64,000 nucleotides of DNA from the NCBI GenBank assembly GCA_900766135.1, contig CAAFUF010000006.1:115927-179926 (forward strand), read 5' to 3'. Both the position numbers and the translations under genes were made by a program. Within the stretch, counting starts at the first letter, position 1. Each line of letters starts with the position of its first letter. The DNA comes from Paenibacillaceae bacterium (lineage in GTDB: Bacteria; Bacillota; Bacilli; Paenibacillales; Paenibacillaceae). The notes beneath the pieces were generated by a model. The model did no database searches and was not told where the DNA came from. It saw only the letters and a program-made list of their open reading frames with translations. Below are positions 43,058 through 53,678 of the stretch, in pieces.

Positions 43058-45217
43058 ATGAATAACAATCATAAACATGATCAAAGCGATCATTCCCGTC
43101 GTTCTTCTGAACATCAACATAAAGAACAGCACCACGATCCCAACGAACACCAACATCACCAACATGATGAGCATGAGCAACATCAGCATGTAAGACACGA
43201 GGATCATCATCAGCATGATGAGCACCAACATGGAAACCATGTTATGCACGCTGGCGGACATGATCATTCCGGCCATCATGGGCATATGGTTGAAGATTTT
43301 AAGAAACGTTTCTATATATCCTTAATTATCACGATTCCGATCCTAATCATTTCCCCAATGATTCAAATGTTCATGGGCGTAAGCTGGCGATTTCCGGGGG
43401 ATACATACCTTCTGTTCCTCTTGTCCTCATTTGTCTTCTTCTATGGGGGCTGGCCTTTTATTAAAGGGGCTAAGGATGAACTTTCCGTAAAAAACCCGGG
43501 CATGATGACTCTCATCTGTCTCGCCATCGTTGTTGCGTATGTTTACAGTACAAGCTCTACTTTCGGACTCACCACGACAGACTTTTTCTGGGAGCTTGCC
43601 ACGTTAATCGACATTATGCTACTCGGGCATTGGATTGAGATGAAGTCCATCATGGGGGCCACTAAAGCTTTAGAGGAGCTCGCAAAACTTATGCCTTCCG
43701 ATGCACATTTGGTAAAAGAAAGCGGCGAGATTATCGAAATCGATGTCACTGAACTAAAAAAAGGCGATATCGTACTCGTGAAACCGGGTGAAAAAGTTCC
43801 GATCGACGGTCAGATTACTGAAGGCGAAACCTTGATTGATGAATCGATGCTGACCGGCGAATCCGTACCGAATGCAAAACAAGCTGGCGACCAAGTCATT
43901 GGTGGTTCCATTAACGGTCAGGGCTCTGTCAAGATTTCCGTTCAGAGCGTAGGCAAAGAAACGTACCTCTCGCAAGTGATTGCACTCGTTCAAGAAGCCC
44001 AGGCTTCCAAGTCCCGAGCACAGGATCTGGCGAACCGTGCCGCTAAGTGGCTCTTTTACGGTGCATTGGTGGTAGGGATTCTCACCTTTTCCGCATGGAT
44101 TGCACTCGGGTATTCGCTCTCCTTTGCTTTGGAACGTATGGTTACCGTGTTGATAATCGCATGTCCACATGCGTTAGGGCTCGCCGCTCCGCTTGTTATT
44201 GCAACTTCGACATCGCTTGCCGCGAAGAACGGGCTCTTGATTCGCAACCGAACCGCATTTGAAGGTGCACGGAATATCCAAGCCATTGTGTTCGATAAAA
44301 CAGGAACTTTAACCAAAGGGGAATTCGGGATTACGAATATCCATCTCGGAAACGTATCTTCCGAGACGGAACTTCTTACCAATGCAGCGAGCGTAGAGAC
44401 ACATTCCGAGCATCCAATCGCCCGAGGCATTACAAAAGCTGCAAAGGAAAAAGGGATTCAGCTTAAAGAAGTGACTGACTTCAAAGCACTCCCGGGTAGT
44501 GGCCTCCAAGGGGTTGTGGATGGTAAGGAAATTATGGGGGTAAGTCCTGTATACGTAAAGGAGAAGCACCTTCCGTTTGATGAGGTACGCTTTAATCAAT
44601 GGTCGCAAGAGGGGAAAACCGTTGTCTTTATCCTCGTTGATGGTCAAGTGGCCGGGATGATCGCACTGGCAGATATGATCCGAGATACAGCCAAAGATGC
44701 CGTTCAGGAACTGAAAGATATGGAAGTTAAATCCATCATGTTAACGGGGGATAACCAAAAGGTAGCCCAATATGTCGGTAAGCAGCTAGGCTTGGATGAA
44801 ATCTTCGCCGAAGTTCTCCCCCATCAAAAGTCGGATAAAATCGACCAGATTCAAACAAAAGAAGGTTTGCGTACAGCGATGACCGGAGATGGAGTTAACG
44901 ATGCTCCAGCGCTTGCCAAGGCAGATTTAGGGATCGCGATCGGTGCGGGCACTGATGTGGCGATTGAGACAGCTGACGTCGTACTTATCAAGAGCAATCC
45001 GCAAGATGTCGTCAATATCATTAAGCTTTCCAGAGTGACCTATCGCAAAATGATGCAAAACTTATGGTGGGCGACAGGTTATAACATCGTTGCCATCCCG
45101 CTTGCTGCAGGCGTCCTAATGCCGTTTGGAATTATTCTGGACCCCGCGATCGGCGCCATCCTGATGTCTTTAAGCACCGTCATTGTAGCCATCAATGCCA
45201 AATTATTGAAACTATAA
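43058..45217 (+). CDS. copB: CopB-type P1B-3 copper ATPase with His-rich N-terminus
   Basis: 719-aa P-type ATPase. The first 80 residues are packed with His (HQHHQHDEHEQHQH-like runs) instead of CxxC domains. The transport site is CPH (IACPHALGLAAP), as in CopB-type pumps. DKTGT, TGES, HPIARGI and GDGVNDAPAL are present. CopB enzymes export copper, often Cu(II) as well as silver. ATG 43058 follows GAAGGAG. Control by the BlaI-type boxes upstream is proposed. Confidence 0.93.
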   Translation: MNNNHKHDQSDHSRRSSEHQHKEQHHDPNEHQHHQHDEHEQHQHVRHEDHHQHDEHQHGNHVMHAGGHDHSGHHGHMVEDFKKRFYISLIITIPILIISPMIQMFMGVSWRFPGDTYLLFLLSSFVFFYGGWPFIKGAKDELSVKNPGMMTLICLAIVVAYVYSTSSTFGLTTTDFFWELATLIDIMLLGHWIEMKSIMGATKALEELAKLMPSDAHLVKESGEIIEIDVTELKKGDIVLVKPGEKVPIDGQITEGETLIDESMLTGESVPNAKQAGDQVIGGSINGQGSVKISVQSVGKETYLSQVIALVQEAQASKSRAQDLANRAAKWLFYGALVVGILTFSAWIALGYSLSFALERMVTVLIIACPHALGLAAPLVIATSTSLAAKNGLLIRNRTAFEGARNIQAIVFDKTGTLTKGEFGITNIHLGNVSSETELLTNAASVETHSEHPIARGITKAAKEKGIQLKEVTDFKALPGSGLQGVVDGKEIMGVSPVYVKEKHLPFDEVRFNQWSQEGKTVVFILVDGQVAGMIALADMIRDTAKDAVQELKDMEVKSIMLTGDNQKVAQYVGKQLGLDEIFAEVLPHQKSDKIDQIQTKEGLRTAMTGDGVNDAPALAKADLGIAIGAGTDVAIETADVVLIKSNPQDVVNIIKLSRVTYRKMMQNLWWATGYNIVAIPLAAGVLMPFGIILDPAIGAILMSLSTVIVAINAKLLKL

Positions 45218-45222
45218 GCAAA

Positions 45223-45253
45223 AAACTCCTGCCATTTCGGCAGGAGTTTCTTG
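45223..45253 (+). terminator. Terminator of copB
   Basis: Stem AAACTCCTGCC/GGCAGGAGTTT with loop ATTTC, followed by CTTGG. The stem is strong and the T-run is inside it. Confidence 0.8.
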
Positions 45254-45362
45254 GCCTAAGAATGTATCAAACTTTGAACCAGAAAGTCCTCATATTCAAA
45301 ATATTTACATAAAGCTTATCCTTTCGGCCCGCGGTTAATAGGGCATTATCAAATCATGTTTA

Positions 45363-46222
45363 TTAAATGGCCGAATTATGATCTTCATGCCAAATTTCAT
45401 GAATCACATCTGCCAAAATCGATATCGTCCGATAATTTTCTTCTAATACGTTTTCTACACCGCCGATTTCAATGAGTGCGCTAAACTCGGCAAGCGATTG
45501 ATTATATTGACCATTCCCGCTGGAATGATCCTTTTGGTAAATGACCTTGGAGATTCCAGGTATTTTTTCGTTTAATTTATTCTGTAACCGAGTTGCAAAG
45601 TTTTTGGTTTGTTTCCAATTGGGATTATCCCGTCCGACAACAAAATATAACTTAGCGTAATTCACATTGTTGTACAGAATGGTTGTTTTATTTCTTGATT
45701 CCGAATCTCGATGTATATCAAATACATATTCTATGGATTTATGTTTAGAGAGCTCCTTGCTCAATGTAGCCTTGGAATAGGTGTACGATTTTACGTACTC
45801 GAAATTACTTATTTTACTAGGATAATCATCAGCAGATTGGACCACACTCACTCCTTTTGCCTTTAATTTTTTGGATAGATCCTTTCCCAATAAAGTAACG
45901 TTTATTTTGGATTCGAAGGCCTCATTGGGAGCGGTTTTGCCTTGAAGTTCCGGCAGCCAAGATTCACGATTATGGGTATGGTAAATCAGAACTCGAGGTT
46001 GTTCCGATTGTACTGCCTCTCTATTTTGAACCATCTTTTTTGCAACTGGGGATACCACTGGATTTTTCACGGAAGATATTAGTTTCGGCTTCTCTACTTT
46101 TGTTGTCTTGCTTGATCTATGTATGTTAGTCTTCTCTTCCATTACCATCTGAACCTGACCTTTTTCTGGTAAGGTAGGCGCCTTAGATCCGTTTAGTTCA
46201 ATGTACGCGGGAATGGCTTTTA
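45363..46222 (-). pseudogene. SpoIIP-like amidase, 3' part, cut off by the transposon
   Basis: C-terminal 286 codons of a stage II sporulation protein P-like N-acetylmuramoyl-L-alanine amidase: RVLIYHTHNRESWLP, FDIHRDS, YFVVGRDNPNW and SLAEFSALIEIGGVENVLEEN are family landmarks. The open frame continues upstream to 46379, but only by running through the transposon's left inverted repeat and the methyltransferase gene, so that part is artificial. The missing start (signal/anchor) is at 53703-53771. Joining the two at the TTTTA duplication restores one frame (...VSLKAIPAYIEL...), giving about 307 aa. It is probably a non-essential paralogue of spoIIP. Confidence 0.88.
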
Positions 46223-46260
46223 GGGGTGTACCAGCGTCGCTGACACCACCCGCAAACGTT
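46223..46260 (+). repeat. Left inverted repeat of the Tn3-family element
   Basis: 38 bp starting GGGGTGTACCAGCG and ending CAAACGTT. Compared with the right end it has one 1-bp gap and a few substitutions; the inner 15-mer TACCAGCGTCGCTGA is identical. Confidence 0.88.
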
Positions 46261-46275
46261 TGGAAAAAATACGGA

Positions 46276-46893
46276 TCAAATTTTGCGAAGTACTTTTTTT
46301 CGATACATGCCGTTAAACAGGGCTGAAGCATCTTCCTCCACTCGAAAATGGTTTTTGTACGGCATGATAATTGGTTCAAAATGACGGCCGATATCGGTAC
46401 CCATAATTGCTATAACAGGACGTACGATTTTTTTTATTAAAGACAAATCCTCGGATGGTGGGGCAAATTTATCGAAGATAACTATACGTCCCCCTGTTCG
46501 CGTAACCCGAATCATTTCTTGAAAACATAGATCCGGATTGGGGACGACGGATAAGATCAGGTTTGCAATGACCATATCAAATGATTCAGGTGAAAAGGTC
46601 AAATCTTCCGCATCCATCTCCATGAACTTAATGTTTGGGGAGTCATATTTTTTCTTGGCTCGATCAAGCATTTCGGGTGAAAGGTCGATTGCTGTTACAG
46701 AAACATCCTTGCCCATAATGAATCTCAGGTCTGCTCCGGTACCGACACCCACAAAAAGAATTTTGCTTTTAGGCTTAATTTCGAGACTCTCAAAAATCTT
46801 TTTCCGAGCCTTTAGAAAAGGCCCCGAATTAAAGAGGTAATCATAGAAGGGTGCCCAAAATCGAAAGATCACTTTATTCCAATGATTATTCAT
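46276..46893 (-). CDS. Class I SAM-dependent methyltransferase (transposon cargo)
   Basis: 205-aa enzyme with motif I ILFVGVGTGADLRF, TAIDLSPEMLDRA, MEMDAEDLTF and ANLILSVVPNP, and a C-terminal extension that aligns with UbiE/phospholipid N-methyltransferase-type enzymes. It sits between the left inverted repeat and cadA, in cadA orientation. The start ATG 46893 has AAGGAA upstream. The substrate is unknown; its presence as cargo suggests a role in metal or metalloid tolerance, which is inference. Confidence 0.8.
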   Translation of the reverse strand: MNNHWNKVIFRFWAPFYDYLFNSGPFLKARKKIFESLEIKPKSKILFVGVGTGADLRFIMGKDVSVTAIDLSPEMLDRAKKKYDSPNIKFMEMDAEDLTFSPESFDMVIANLILSVVPNPDLCFQEMIRVTRTGGRIVIFDKFAPPSEDLSLIKKIVRPVIAIMGTDIGRHFEPIIMPYKNHFRVEEDASALFNGMYRKKVLRKI

Positions 46894-47004
46894 ATTCGAC
46901 TACGTTCCTTTACCTTTAATAGACGAAGACTATTAACATAACAATATGTGAGAATGGCCAAACAAAACGCCAGCCATTCACAGTTACGTTTTAACAGAAA
47001 AATG

Positions 47005-47032
47005 GGGCTGCCCATTAGACTCGCAGCAGCCC
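47005..47032 (-). terminator. Terminator downstream of cadA
   Basis: Stem GGGCTGC/GCAGCCC with a 14-base loop, followed on the minus strand by CCATTTTT. On the plus strand TTTACTTTTT follows, so it may work both ways. Confidence 0.75.
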
Positions 47033-47040
47033 TTTACTTT

Positions 47041-49431
47041 TTATTCTTTCGTGCGCATGAGTCGTAAACCGTTTAATGCAACCAGGAGCGTTGCCCCCAT
47101 ATCGGAAAGGATGGCAATCCACAGCGTGAGCCAGCCCGGAATAACGAGTAGCAAAGCAATCAACTTAATTGCAAGTGCAAAGGTGATATTTTGTTTGATG
47201 ATGCGAAGTGCATTTCGGCTTAGTTTTATCGCGAAAGGCAGTTTTCTTAAATCGTCACCCATCAAAGCCACGTCTGCCGTTTCCAGCGCCGTGTCCGTAC
47301 CGGCTCCGCCCATGGCGATGCCAACCGTGGAAGCTGCCAGCGCCGGGGCATCATTGACACCATCCCCAACCATTGCTACGTTCCCGTAATCGGATCTCAG
47401 TTGTTTAATAAAGTCTAATTTATCCTGCGGCAGCAGTTCTGCCTGAACATCCGATACGCCAACTTGTCCGCCGATGGCCTTGGCCGTACCTTTGTTGTCA
47501 CCGGTAAGCATGATCGTTTTTTTGATGCCAAGCTGATGCAACTTTTGAATAACCTCTTTACTTGACTCGCGAACTTCATCCGCTACCGCGATTACTGCGA
47601 GAATGGCACGATCCGTTCCGACAACCATGGCCGTCTTGCCTTGGTTCTGTAGACTAGTGACCAACTGCTCCTGCTCGCTGCTGAAAAGAGCGGTTGGCAT
47701 TTCCTTAAAGAGTTTCGGATTTCCAATGTAAAAGGTCGTTCCGTTGACAATACCTTTGATCCCTTTCCCTGTAATGGACGAAAAATCTTCAACCTTGATA
47801 TCCGAATACGAAATGTCCTCTTCCTCCGCTTTTCTCATGATGGCTGAGGCAAGCGGATGTTGGGAACGATACTCTAATGCAGTAATGACGGACAACAATT
47901 CCGACGCATTGGTCTCCTTGCTAAATACGTTGTAATCCGTTACTACAGGGACGCCTTTTGTCAGGGTTCCGGTTTTATCAAACGCAATGGCCTTTAAGGC
48001 CCCCATTTCTTCGAGGTAAACGCCGCCTTTGATAAGGACGCCTTTTTTCGCCGCATTTCCGATAGCCGATACGATGGAAATTGGCGTCGAAATAACGAGT
48101 GCACACGGACAACCCACGACAAGTACAGATAACCCTTGATAAATCCAAGCAGCCCAGCTTCCATCAAATAAAAGCGGCGGAACGATTGCGACTAAAGCGG
48201 CCACGATCATGATGATGGGTGTGTAATACTTTGCAAATTTATCAACAAAGGCTTGCGAAGGTGCGCGTTCACCCTGTGCTTCCTCAACCAGGTGAATAAT
48301 CTTTGCAATAGTGGTATCATCCACAAGCTTCGTTACCTTTACTTCAAGCAAACCTTCTTCATTTAACGTACCGGCAAAGACATCGTCATCAACCGATTTT
48401 TCAACTGGCACGGACTCACCGGTAATCGCTGCCTGATTAACGGCAGAGTAGCCACTGACAACCACACCGTCCATAGCGATCTTTTGACCGGGTTTCACGA
48501 TCATGATGTCGCCTACCGCTATGTCATCCACATGAATCATTATTTCTTGCCCGTTGCGTCGGACCAGTGCTTCTTTTGGTGCGATGTCCATTAAGGAACG
48601 AATCGATTGTCTTGCCCGATCCATCGAGAATCGTTCCAGGGCCTCACTAATAGCGAACAAAATAACGACAATTGCGCCTTCCGCCCATTCCCCAATGATC
48701 GCCGCGCCGATAATGGCTACGGTCATCAGGGTTTTCATGTCAAATTCAAATCGCAATAAGTTCTGAAAGCCAACTTTAAAGAGTGAGAATCCACCGATGA
48801 TGATCGAGGCTGCAAATAGCAAGGAAGTAACCAGGTTTTCTTCACCATTTACATACTGGGAAAGGTAACCGAACACCATCAGTAAAGCTGCATTCAATAA
48901 CGTGCTGTGCTTTTTATAAAATGGCTCTTTGACTTCCTTTTTAACTTCTTGGGCAGCTCCCCGTTCGGCTTTTTCCGGGGTTACTTTCAGATTCTCAAAG
49001 GCGCCGGCTTTCTCCAGTTCTTCAATTGTTGCATTGCCATAAACGGCAATTTTCGAAGCTCCAAAATTCACTTTGGCATCTCGAACGCCAGGAATCTGTT
49101 TAACATTATTCTCAAACTTTCCGGCACAATTCGCGCATGTAAATCCCTGAACATTGAATACTTGTTTGCCCTCGGTCACAATCGGGTTTGCCGCACGTAC
49201 AGGCTTTTCCGGGACGACTTTCAAATTCTCAAATGCCCCAGCTTTCTCCAGTTCTTCAACCGTTGCATCGCCGTAAACGGCGATTTTAGACGCACCAAAA
49301 TTCACCTTCGCATCTTGAACCCCGGGTAGCTGCTTTACATTGTTCTCAAACTTTCCGGCACAATTCGCACATGTAAATCCTTCAACGCGGTATACGTGTT
49401 TACGATCTGAAGATTCCGATACTCTACTCAA
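47041..49431 (-). CDS. cadA: Cd(II)/Zn(II)/Pb(II)-exporting P1B-2 ATPase CadA
   Basis: 796-aa P-type ATPase with two N-terminal GFTCANCAGKFENNVKQ domains, the hallmark of Gram-positive CadA, plus TGES, CPC in VVGCPCALVIS, DKTGT, HPLASAI and GDGVNDAPAL. It exports Cd, Zn or Pb. Start TTG 49431 lies nine bases after AAGGAGG and overlaps the cadC stop by 8 bp; the open frame begins three codons earlier. It is intact in a transposon whose transposition genes are broken, which suggests continued selection. Confidence 0.94.
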   Translation of the reverse strand: MSRVSESSDRKHVYRVEGFTCANCAGKFENNVKQLPGVQDAKVNFGASKIAVYGDATVEELEKAGAFENLKVVPEKPVRAANPIVTEGKQVFNVQGFTCANCAGKFENNVKQIPGVRDAKVNFGASKIAVYGNATIEELEKAGAFENLKVTPEKAERGAAQEVKKEVKEPFYKKHSTLLNAALLMVFGYLSQYVNGEENLVTSLLFAASIIIGGFSLFKVGFQNLLRFEFDMKTLMTVAIIGAAIIGEWAEGAIVVILFAISEALERFSMDRARQSIRSLMDIAPKEALVRRNGQEIMIHVDDIAVGDIMIVKPGQKIAMDGVVVSGYSAVNQAAITGESVPVEKSVDDDVFAGTLNEEGLLEVKVTKLVDDTTIAKIIHLVEEAQGERAPSQAFVDKFAKYYTPIIMIVAALVAIVPPLLFDGSWAAWIYQGLSVLVVGCPCALVISTPISIVSAIGNAAKKGVLIKGGVYLEEMGALKAIAFDKTGTLTKGVPVVTDYNVFSKETNASELLSVITALEYRSQHPLASAIMRKAEEEDISYSDIKVEDFSSITGKGIKGIVNGTTFYIGNPKLFKEMPTALFSSEQEQLVTSLQNQGKTAMVVGTDRAILAVIAVADEVRESSKEVIQKLHQLGIKKTIMLTGDNKGTAKAIGGQVGVSDVQAELLPQDKLDFIKQLRSDYGNVAMVGDGVNDAPALAASTVGIAMGGAGTDTALETADVALMGDDLRKLPFAIKLSRNALRIIKQNITFALAIKLIALLLVIPGWLTLWIAILSDMGATLLVALNGLRLMRTKE

Positions 49432-49792
49432 CGCCAACAACCTCCTTCTGATGCTTCATGGCGAGCCTGATCATTTGTTTGAGCTGCTCGTCTTCCAGTG
49501 AGTAGAAAACAAGCTTCCCTTCTTTGCGGTACTTGGCTATGCCCATATTTCGCAGCAGCCGTAAATGATGGGAAGCTGTTGCCATGGTGGAGCCGATAAT
49601 ATTGGCTACATCACAAACACAAAGTTCATCCTCATCGCAAAGCGCATAGGCCACTTTCAGCCGCGTATGATCAGCGAGAACCTTAAAGATTTGGGTCATA
49701 TCTTTAAAATTATGTCTATTTAGCTTTTCTTTTACCCGATTGACCTTATGCTCGTCAAAACAAAAGATCTCGCAAGTATCTACATGTTCCAC
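49424..49792 (-). CDS. cadC: Cadmium-responsive repressor CadC
   Basis: 122-aa ArsR/SmtB-family repressor. The Cd/Pb ligands are all visible: the N-terminal pair in TCEIFCFDE and the alpha-helix pair in ELCVCDV. The recognition helix is TMATASHHLRLLRNMGI. GTG 49792 follows GAGGTGG. It is coupled to cadA by an 8-bp overlap. Confidence 0.93.
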   Translation of the reverse strand: MEHVDTCEIFCFDEHKVNRVKEKLNRHNFKDMTQIFKVLADHTRLKVAYALCDEDELCVCDVANIIGSTMATASHHLRLLRNMGIAKYRKEGKLVFYSLEDEQLKQMIRLAMKHQKEVVGVE

Positions 49793-49803
49793 GGAACCAC
49801 CTC

Positions 49804-49866
49804 AATCAAATATTTGTTTGATTATTATCATACAACACTTTTTCGATTATTCAAATACTGATTTGA
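49804..49866 (-). promoter_or_regulatory. CadC operator region
   Basis: Two dyads with TCAAAT/ATTTGA half-sites: AATCAAATATTTGTTTGATT (49804-49823) and TCAAATACTGATTTGA (49851-49866). Known CadC boxes are TCAAATA-type inverted repeats in the cad promoter. Confidence 0.65.
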
Positions 49867-49894
49867 TTATTTCGCAGAAATGTCTAAAATATTC

Positions 49895-50016
49895 AAGTTC
49901 CGAAAATCTTTTTGGTATCGGAACTTCGTTGTGATCAATCGATGATTTGCCTAATTATAGAAGGCAAGATACACTAACTTCATTTTGATTGTTCCGATAC
50001 TGACCATTATAGGAAC
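49895..50016. other. Candidate internal recombination site of the transposon
   Basis: Four copies of an AGTTCCNATA-like motif: inverted pair AAGTTCCGA (49895-49903) and TCGGAACTT (49918-49926), then GTTCCGATAC (49991-50000) and TATAGGAACTTT (50009-50020 region, inverted). An inverted core plus two accessory motifs between cargo and tnpA is the plan of the IRS used by TnpI-type tyrosine recombinases in Tn4430-like elements. Confidence 0.5.
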
Positions 50017-50035
50017 TTTATCCGGAGGGGATATC

Positions 50036-52956
50036 ATGAAACGAAATTGGGAACTGGATGAGTTGATTGAGCATTTCACCATACTCCCGAACGAAATGAA
50101 GTTGATAGAAAATAAAACGGGGGAAACCAGGATTGGATTTGCTGTGTTATTGAAGTTTTTTCAAAATGAAGCCCGTTTTCCGACGCACAAGTTCGAGGTC
50201 CCCAAAGCTGTGATTGCCTACATTGCCAAACAGATTTTTTCCGATTCGGAACTGTATGCCAGGTACGATTGGTCAGGGGCCTCTATCACGTATCATCGGA
50301 CACAGATCCGCAAGTTCTTTGGCTTCCGTGAGGATACGATAGAGGACGTAGAGGAAATGACGACATGGTTAGGCCAACATGTCCTGCATCATGATCATGA
50401 TATTGAACACCTAAAGGAACATGTCTACAGTCGATTTCGTGAGCTGAAAATCGCACCTCCTACCCCAGAGCGCATCGAACGGCTCATTCGATCCGCCACG
50501 AAGAAAGTTTCTTCCAAACGACCTATCAAAAACTGCATTCCTCACCCCTGACCAAGCTAGACTCTTTGATTGATCGCATCGCTTATTTGGGAACCGATGA
50601 CGAAGAGGCTTCCGGAGAAGAGCATGGACAGTTATCGTTTCATGAATTGAAAGCTGATCTGGACGAGCAGGACTTGAGAGTGTGTTAAAAGAAATCAATA
50701 AGCTTCGCACGATTCGAAATTTAGAACTTCCGGTCGATTTGTTTAAGGATATTCCTCCTAAAGTGCTGAAGAAATATCGGCAGCGTGTGTCCACTGAGGA
50801 TATTCGGGAGTTGCGCCGTCATCCTGCGCCGATTCGATACATGCTACTAGCGGCTTTCTTTTGGCTCCGCAGCATGGAAATATCGGACAACCTGGTCGAT
50901 CTCCTTATTCAGATCATTCATCGTATCGGGGTTGGTGCAGAATGCAAGGTAGAAAAGGAAAGTCTGAAGGATTTACGAAGAGTCAGTAACAAATACGGGA
51001 TCTTGTTTAATCTGGCGCAAACCGCGATCAGCCATCTTGATGGCATCATCAAAGACGTGTTGTACCCGGTCGTCTACGAGCAAACTTTAAAGGATCTGGT
51101 GAAAGAATTTAAACATACCGGTCCAGCTTACCGCGAAAAAATCCATACCGTCATCCGGGCCTCCTATGGCAGCCATTACCGTCGGATGGTTCCGGAAATT
51201 CTCTGCATTCTTAATTTTCGTTCCAATAATGAGGTTCACCAACCTGTTATACGTGCATTGGAGTTGATCAAAAAGTACGCAGACTCCGGTCTGCATTATT
51301 TCCCTTTATCTAATGACATTCCGATCGATGGTGTCATCCGTACCGCATACAAAGATATCCTTATCGAAAAAGACGACAAAGGACAGGAACTGATGAACCG
51401 AATCAATTACGAGATCAGCGCTTTATAGATGCTGCGGGATAAATTGCGTTGCAAAGAAATCTGGGTACCTGGAGCTAATCGGTACCGGAATCCGGATGAA
51501 GATCTTCCGTCCGATTTCGAAGAACGTCGCGAAGAAAACTACAAGGCACTGAATCAGCCCTTAGCTGCGGATTCGTTTATTGCTGCACTGAAACAAGTGA
51601 TGATTCAAGGACTCGAAAAGCTGAATGATGGCATGCCCAAGAACCCCAAAGTGCGAATTACAGAAAAGGGAAACGGCTGGATCTCTGTCTTCCCTTTGGA
51701 GCCGCAGCCAGAACCGACCCATTTAGCACGAGTAAAAGTTGAAATTGCACGTCGCTGGCCGATGACCAGCCTGCTGGACATATTTAAGGAGACAGATTTG
51801 CGTGTTTCATTTACGGAATAATTCAAGACGGTGGCCAACCGCGAGATTTTGGATCGGGAGACGCTGCAGAAACGCTTGATTCTTTCTCTTTACGGTTTAG
51901 GAACCAATAATGGCTTAAAACGGGTCAGTACCGGTGATCATGGTGAGAGCTATAAGGATCTGCTTTATGTGCGGCGCAAGTTTATTCACAAAGACAACCT
52001 GCGCAATGTCATTGCTGAAGTGTTCAATGCGATCTTTCGGGTACGGATGCAGGATATATGGGGAGAAGGAACAACTTCTTGCGCCTCCGACTCCAAGAAG
52101 TTCGGGGCCTGGTATCAGAATCTGATGACAGAGTGGCATGTTCGGTATCGTGGCCGCGGCGTGATGATTTACTGGCATGTCGAGAAAAACTCTACTTACA
52201 TCTACTCTCAGCTCAAATCATGTTCTTCTTCCGAGATTGCAGCTATGATCTAAGGGCTGCTTCGACACTGTACCGATATGGAACTAGAGAAAAACTATGA
52301 GGATTCTCACGGCCAAAGTGAAGTCGCTTTTGCTTTTTGCAATTTGTTGGGTTTTCAGCTCATGCCGCGATTAAAAGCGATCCACTCCCAAAAGCTGTAT
52401 CGTGCGGAGGCAGGAATGACAGATGCTTACCCTCATCTACAAACGGTGCTGACACGTCCGATCAACTGGAAGCTGATCCGGCAGCAGTATGACCAAATGA
52501 TGAAATATGCGACGACTTTACGCTTGGGTACTGCAGAGACTGAAGCCATCCTGAAACGATTCACCAGGAATAACCTGAAGCAACCTAAATAACCATCTTC
52601 CTCTGTAACTATTTAAACTCCGAGGAGTTGCGCCGCGAAATCAACGAGGGATTAAATGTCGTAGAGAATTGGAACTCGGCCAACAGCTTTATTTTCTATG
52701 GAAAAGGTGGAGAAATTGCCACGAATCGCATGGAAGATCAGGAAATGGCCGTATTATCCTTGCATCTGTTACAAAATTGTCTGATGTACATCAATACCAT
52801 CATGTTTCAAAATGTGTTATCGGAGAATGGTTTGACCTGATGACTCCAGAAGATTCACGGGCTTTAACTCCGTTAATTAATACCCACGTGAATCCGTATG
52901 GCATATTCCGTCTGGACATGAAGGAACGAATTCCGTTAGAAGGTGAATTGGCATGA
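50036..52956 (+). pseudogene. tnpA: Tn3-family transposase tnpA, multiply broken
   Basis: Remains of a transposase of about 970 aa. The N-terminal DUF4158 domain (ELDELIEHFTILPNEMKLIE) starts at ATG 50036 after GGAGGGG. A frameshift lies near 50515. The middle part reads in another frame with in-frame stops at 51426 (TAG), about 51819 (TAA) and 52251 (TAA). A deletion plus shift follows near 52590, and another shift near 52840. The C-terminal part (GKGGEIATNRMEDQE, YINTIMFQNVLSE, LTPLINTHVNPYGIF) is the conserved DDE region end. At least three nonsense changes and three shifts make it non-functional. Confidence 0.93.
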
Positions 52957-53678
52957 TTGAAAAACGTGTATCTGCAAAAAAGAAAGCCCGCGAATTGGCA
53001 AAATACCTGCGGGCAGAACGGCCTGACTATGCTTACCTTAAAAGACTGTTTCATCACCTCAGAGATAGGCTTGAAATCGAAGTGCCGAAAGCTTCAAAAA
53101 AATTGCCCTATGTCCCGACCGAAGAAGATTTAAAACGATACTATGAGGTCGTCTGGAAGGCAAAGAATTTTCAGGATATGGTGATCGTGAAAACCTTGAT
53201 GTATACCGGCATCCGCGTCAGTGAATTAATCCATATAAAACTGACGGATATCGATTTTAATTACTGCCAGATCCGGATTAACAAAGGGAAAGGGAGCAAA
53301 GATCGGATTGTTCCTTTCCCTCAGTCCTTCAAAGAACTGCTGGCCATGCATGTAGATTCGATGAGAAAGAAACAGGCTGTGTATTTATTTGAGTCCTTCT
53401 GGAAGAAAAAATACACGGATCGGGGAATCCGAAAGATTTTGGCCAAGTATTCCGAGGAAGCCGGACTGACTCAGAATTTATCACCACACAAGCTCCGCCA
53501 CTTCTTGCTAACCTGACAGAAGAAGCAAGGAATCGACGATGCGTTGATTCAGCCATAATCCGGCCATGAAAGTCAAAAATCGCTGGAAGTCTATTCAAAG
53601 CTGGCGATCACTGATGCGCAGCTTGAATATAATCAGGTTATTAATAAATTCCCAGTTAACCCATACGTTTGCTGGTAG
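52953..53678 (+). pseudogene. Tyrosine recombinase (TnpI/XerC-like), two nonsense mutations
   Basis: The frame starts ATG 52953, overlapping the tnpA stop (ATGA). It shows TGIRVSEL (catalytic Arg), HKLRH, then SGHES and LEVYSKL (catalytic Tyr). It is interrupted by TGA at 53514-53516, where the family has Trp, and TAA at 53556-53558, probably from a Tyr codon. The frame then continues to TAG at 53678, ending inside the right inverted repeat. Without readthrough the second half of the active site is lost. Confidence 0.9.

Noticed and set aside
43016..43285. Minus-strand Met/Leu-rich frame opposite the copB N-terminus
   Set aside because: It is the antisense of the His-rich codon run (CAT/CAC read as ATG/GTG) and has no ribosome binding site.
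46223..46379. Upstream extension of the SpoIIP-like reading frame (about 52 extra codons)
   Set aside because: It crosses the transposon's left inverted repeat and the end of the methyltransferase gene in another frame. The real start lies beyond the right end at 53771.
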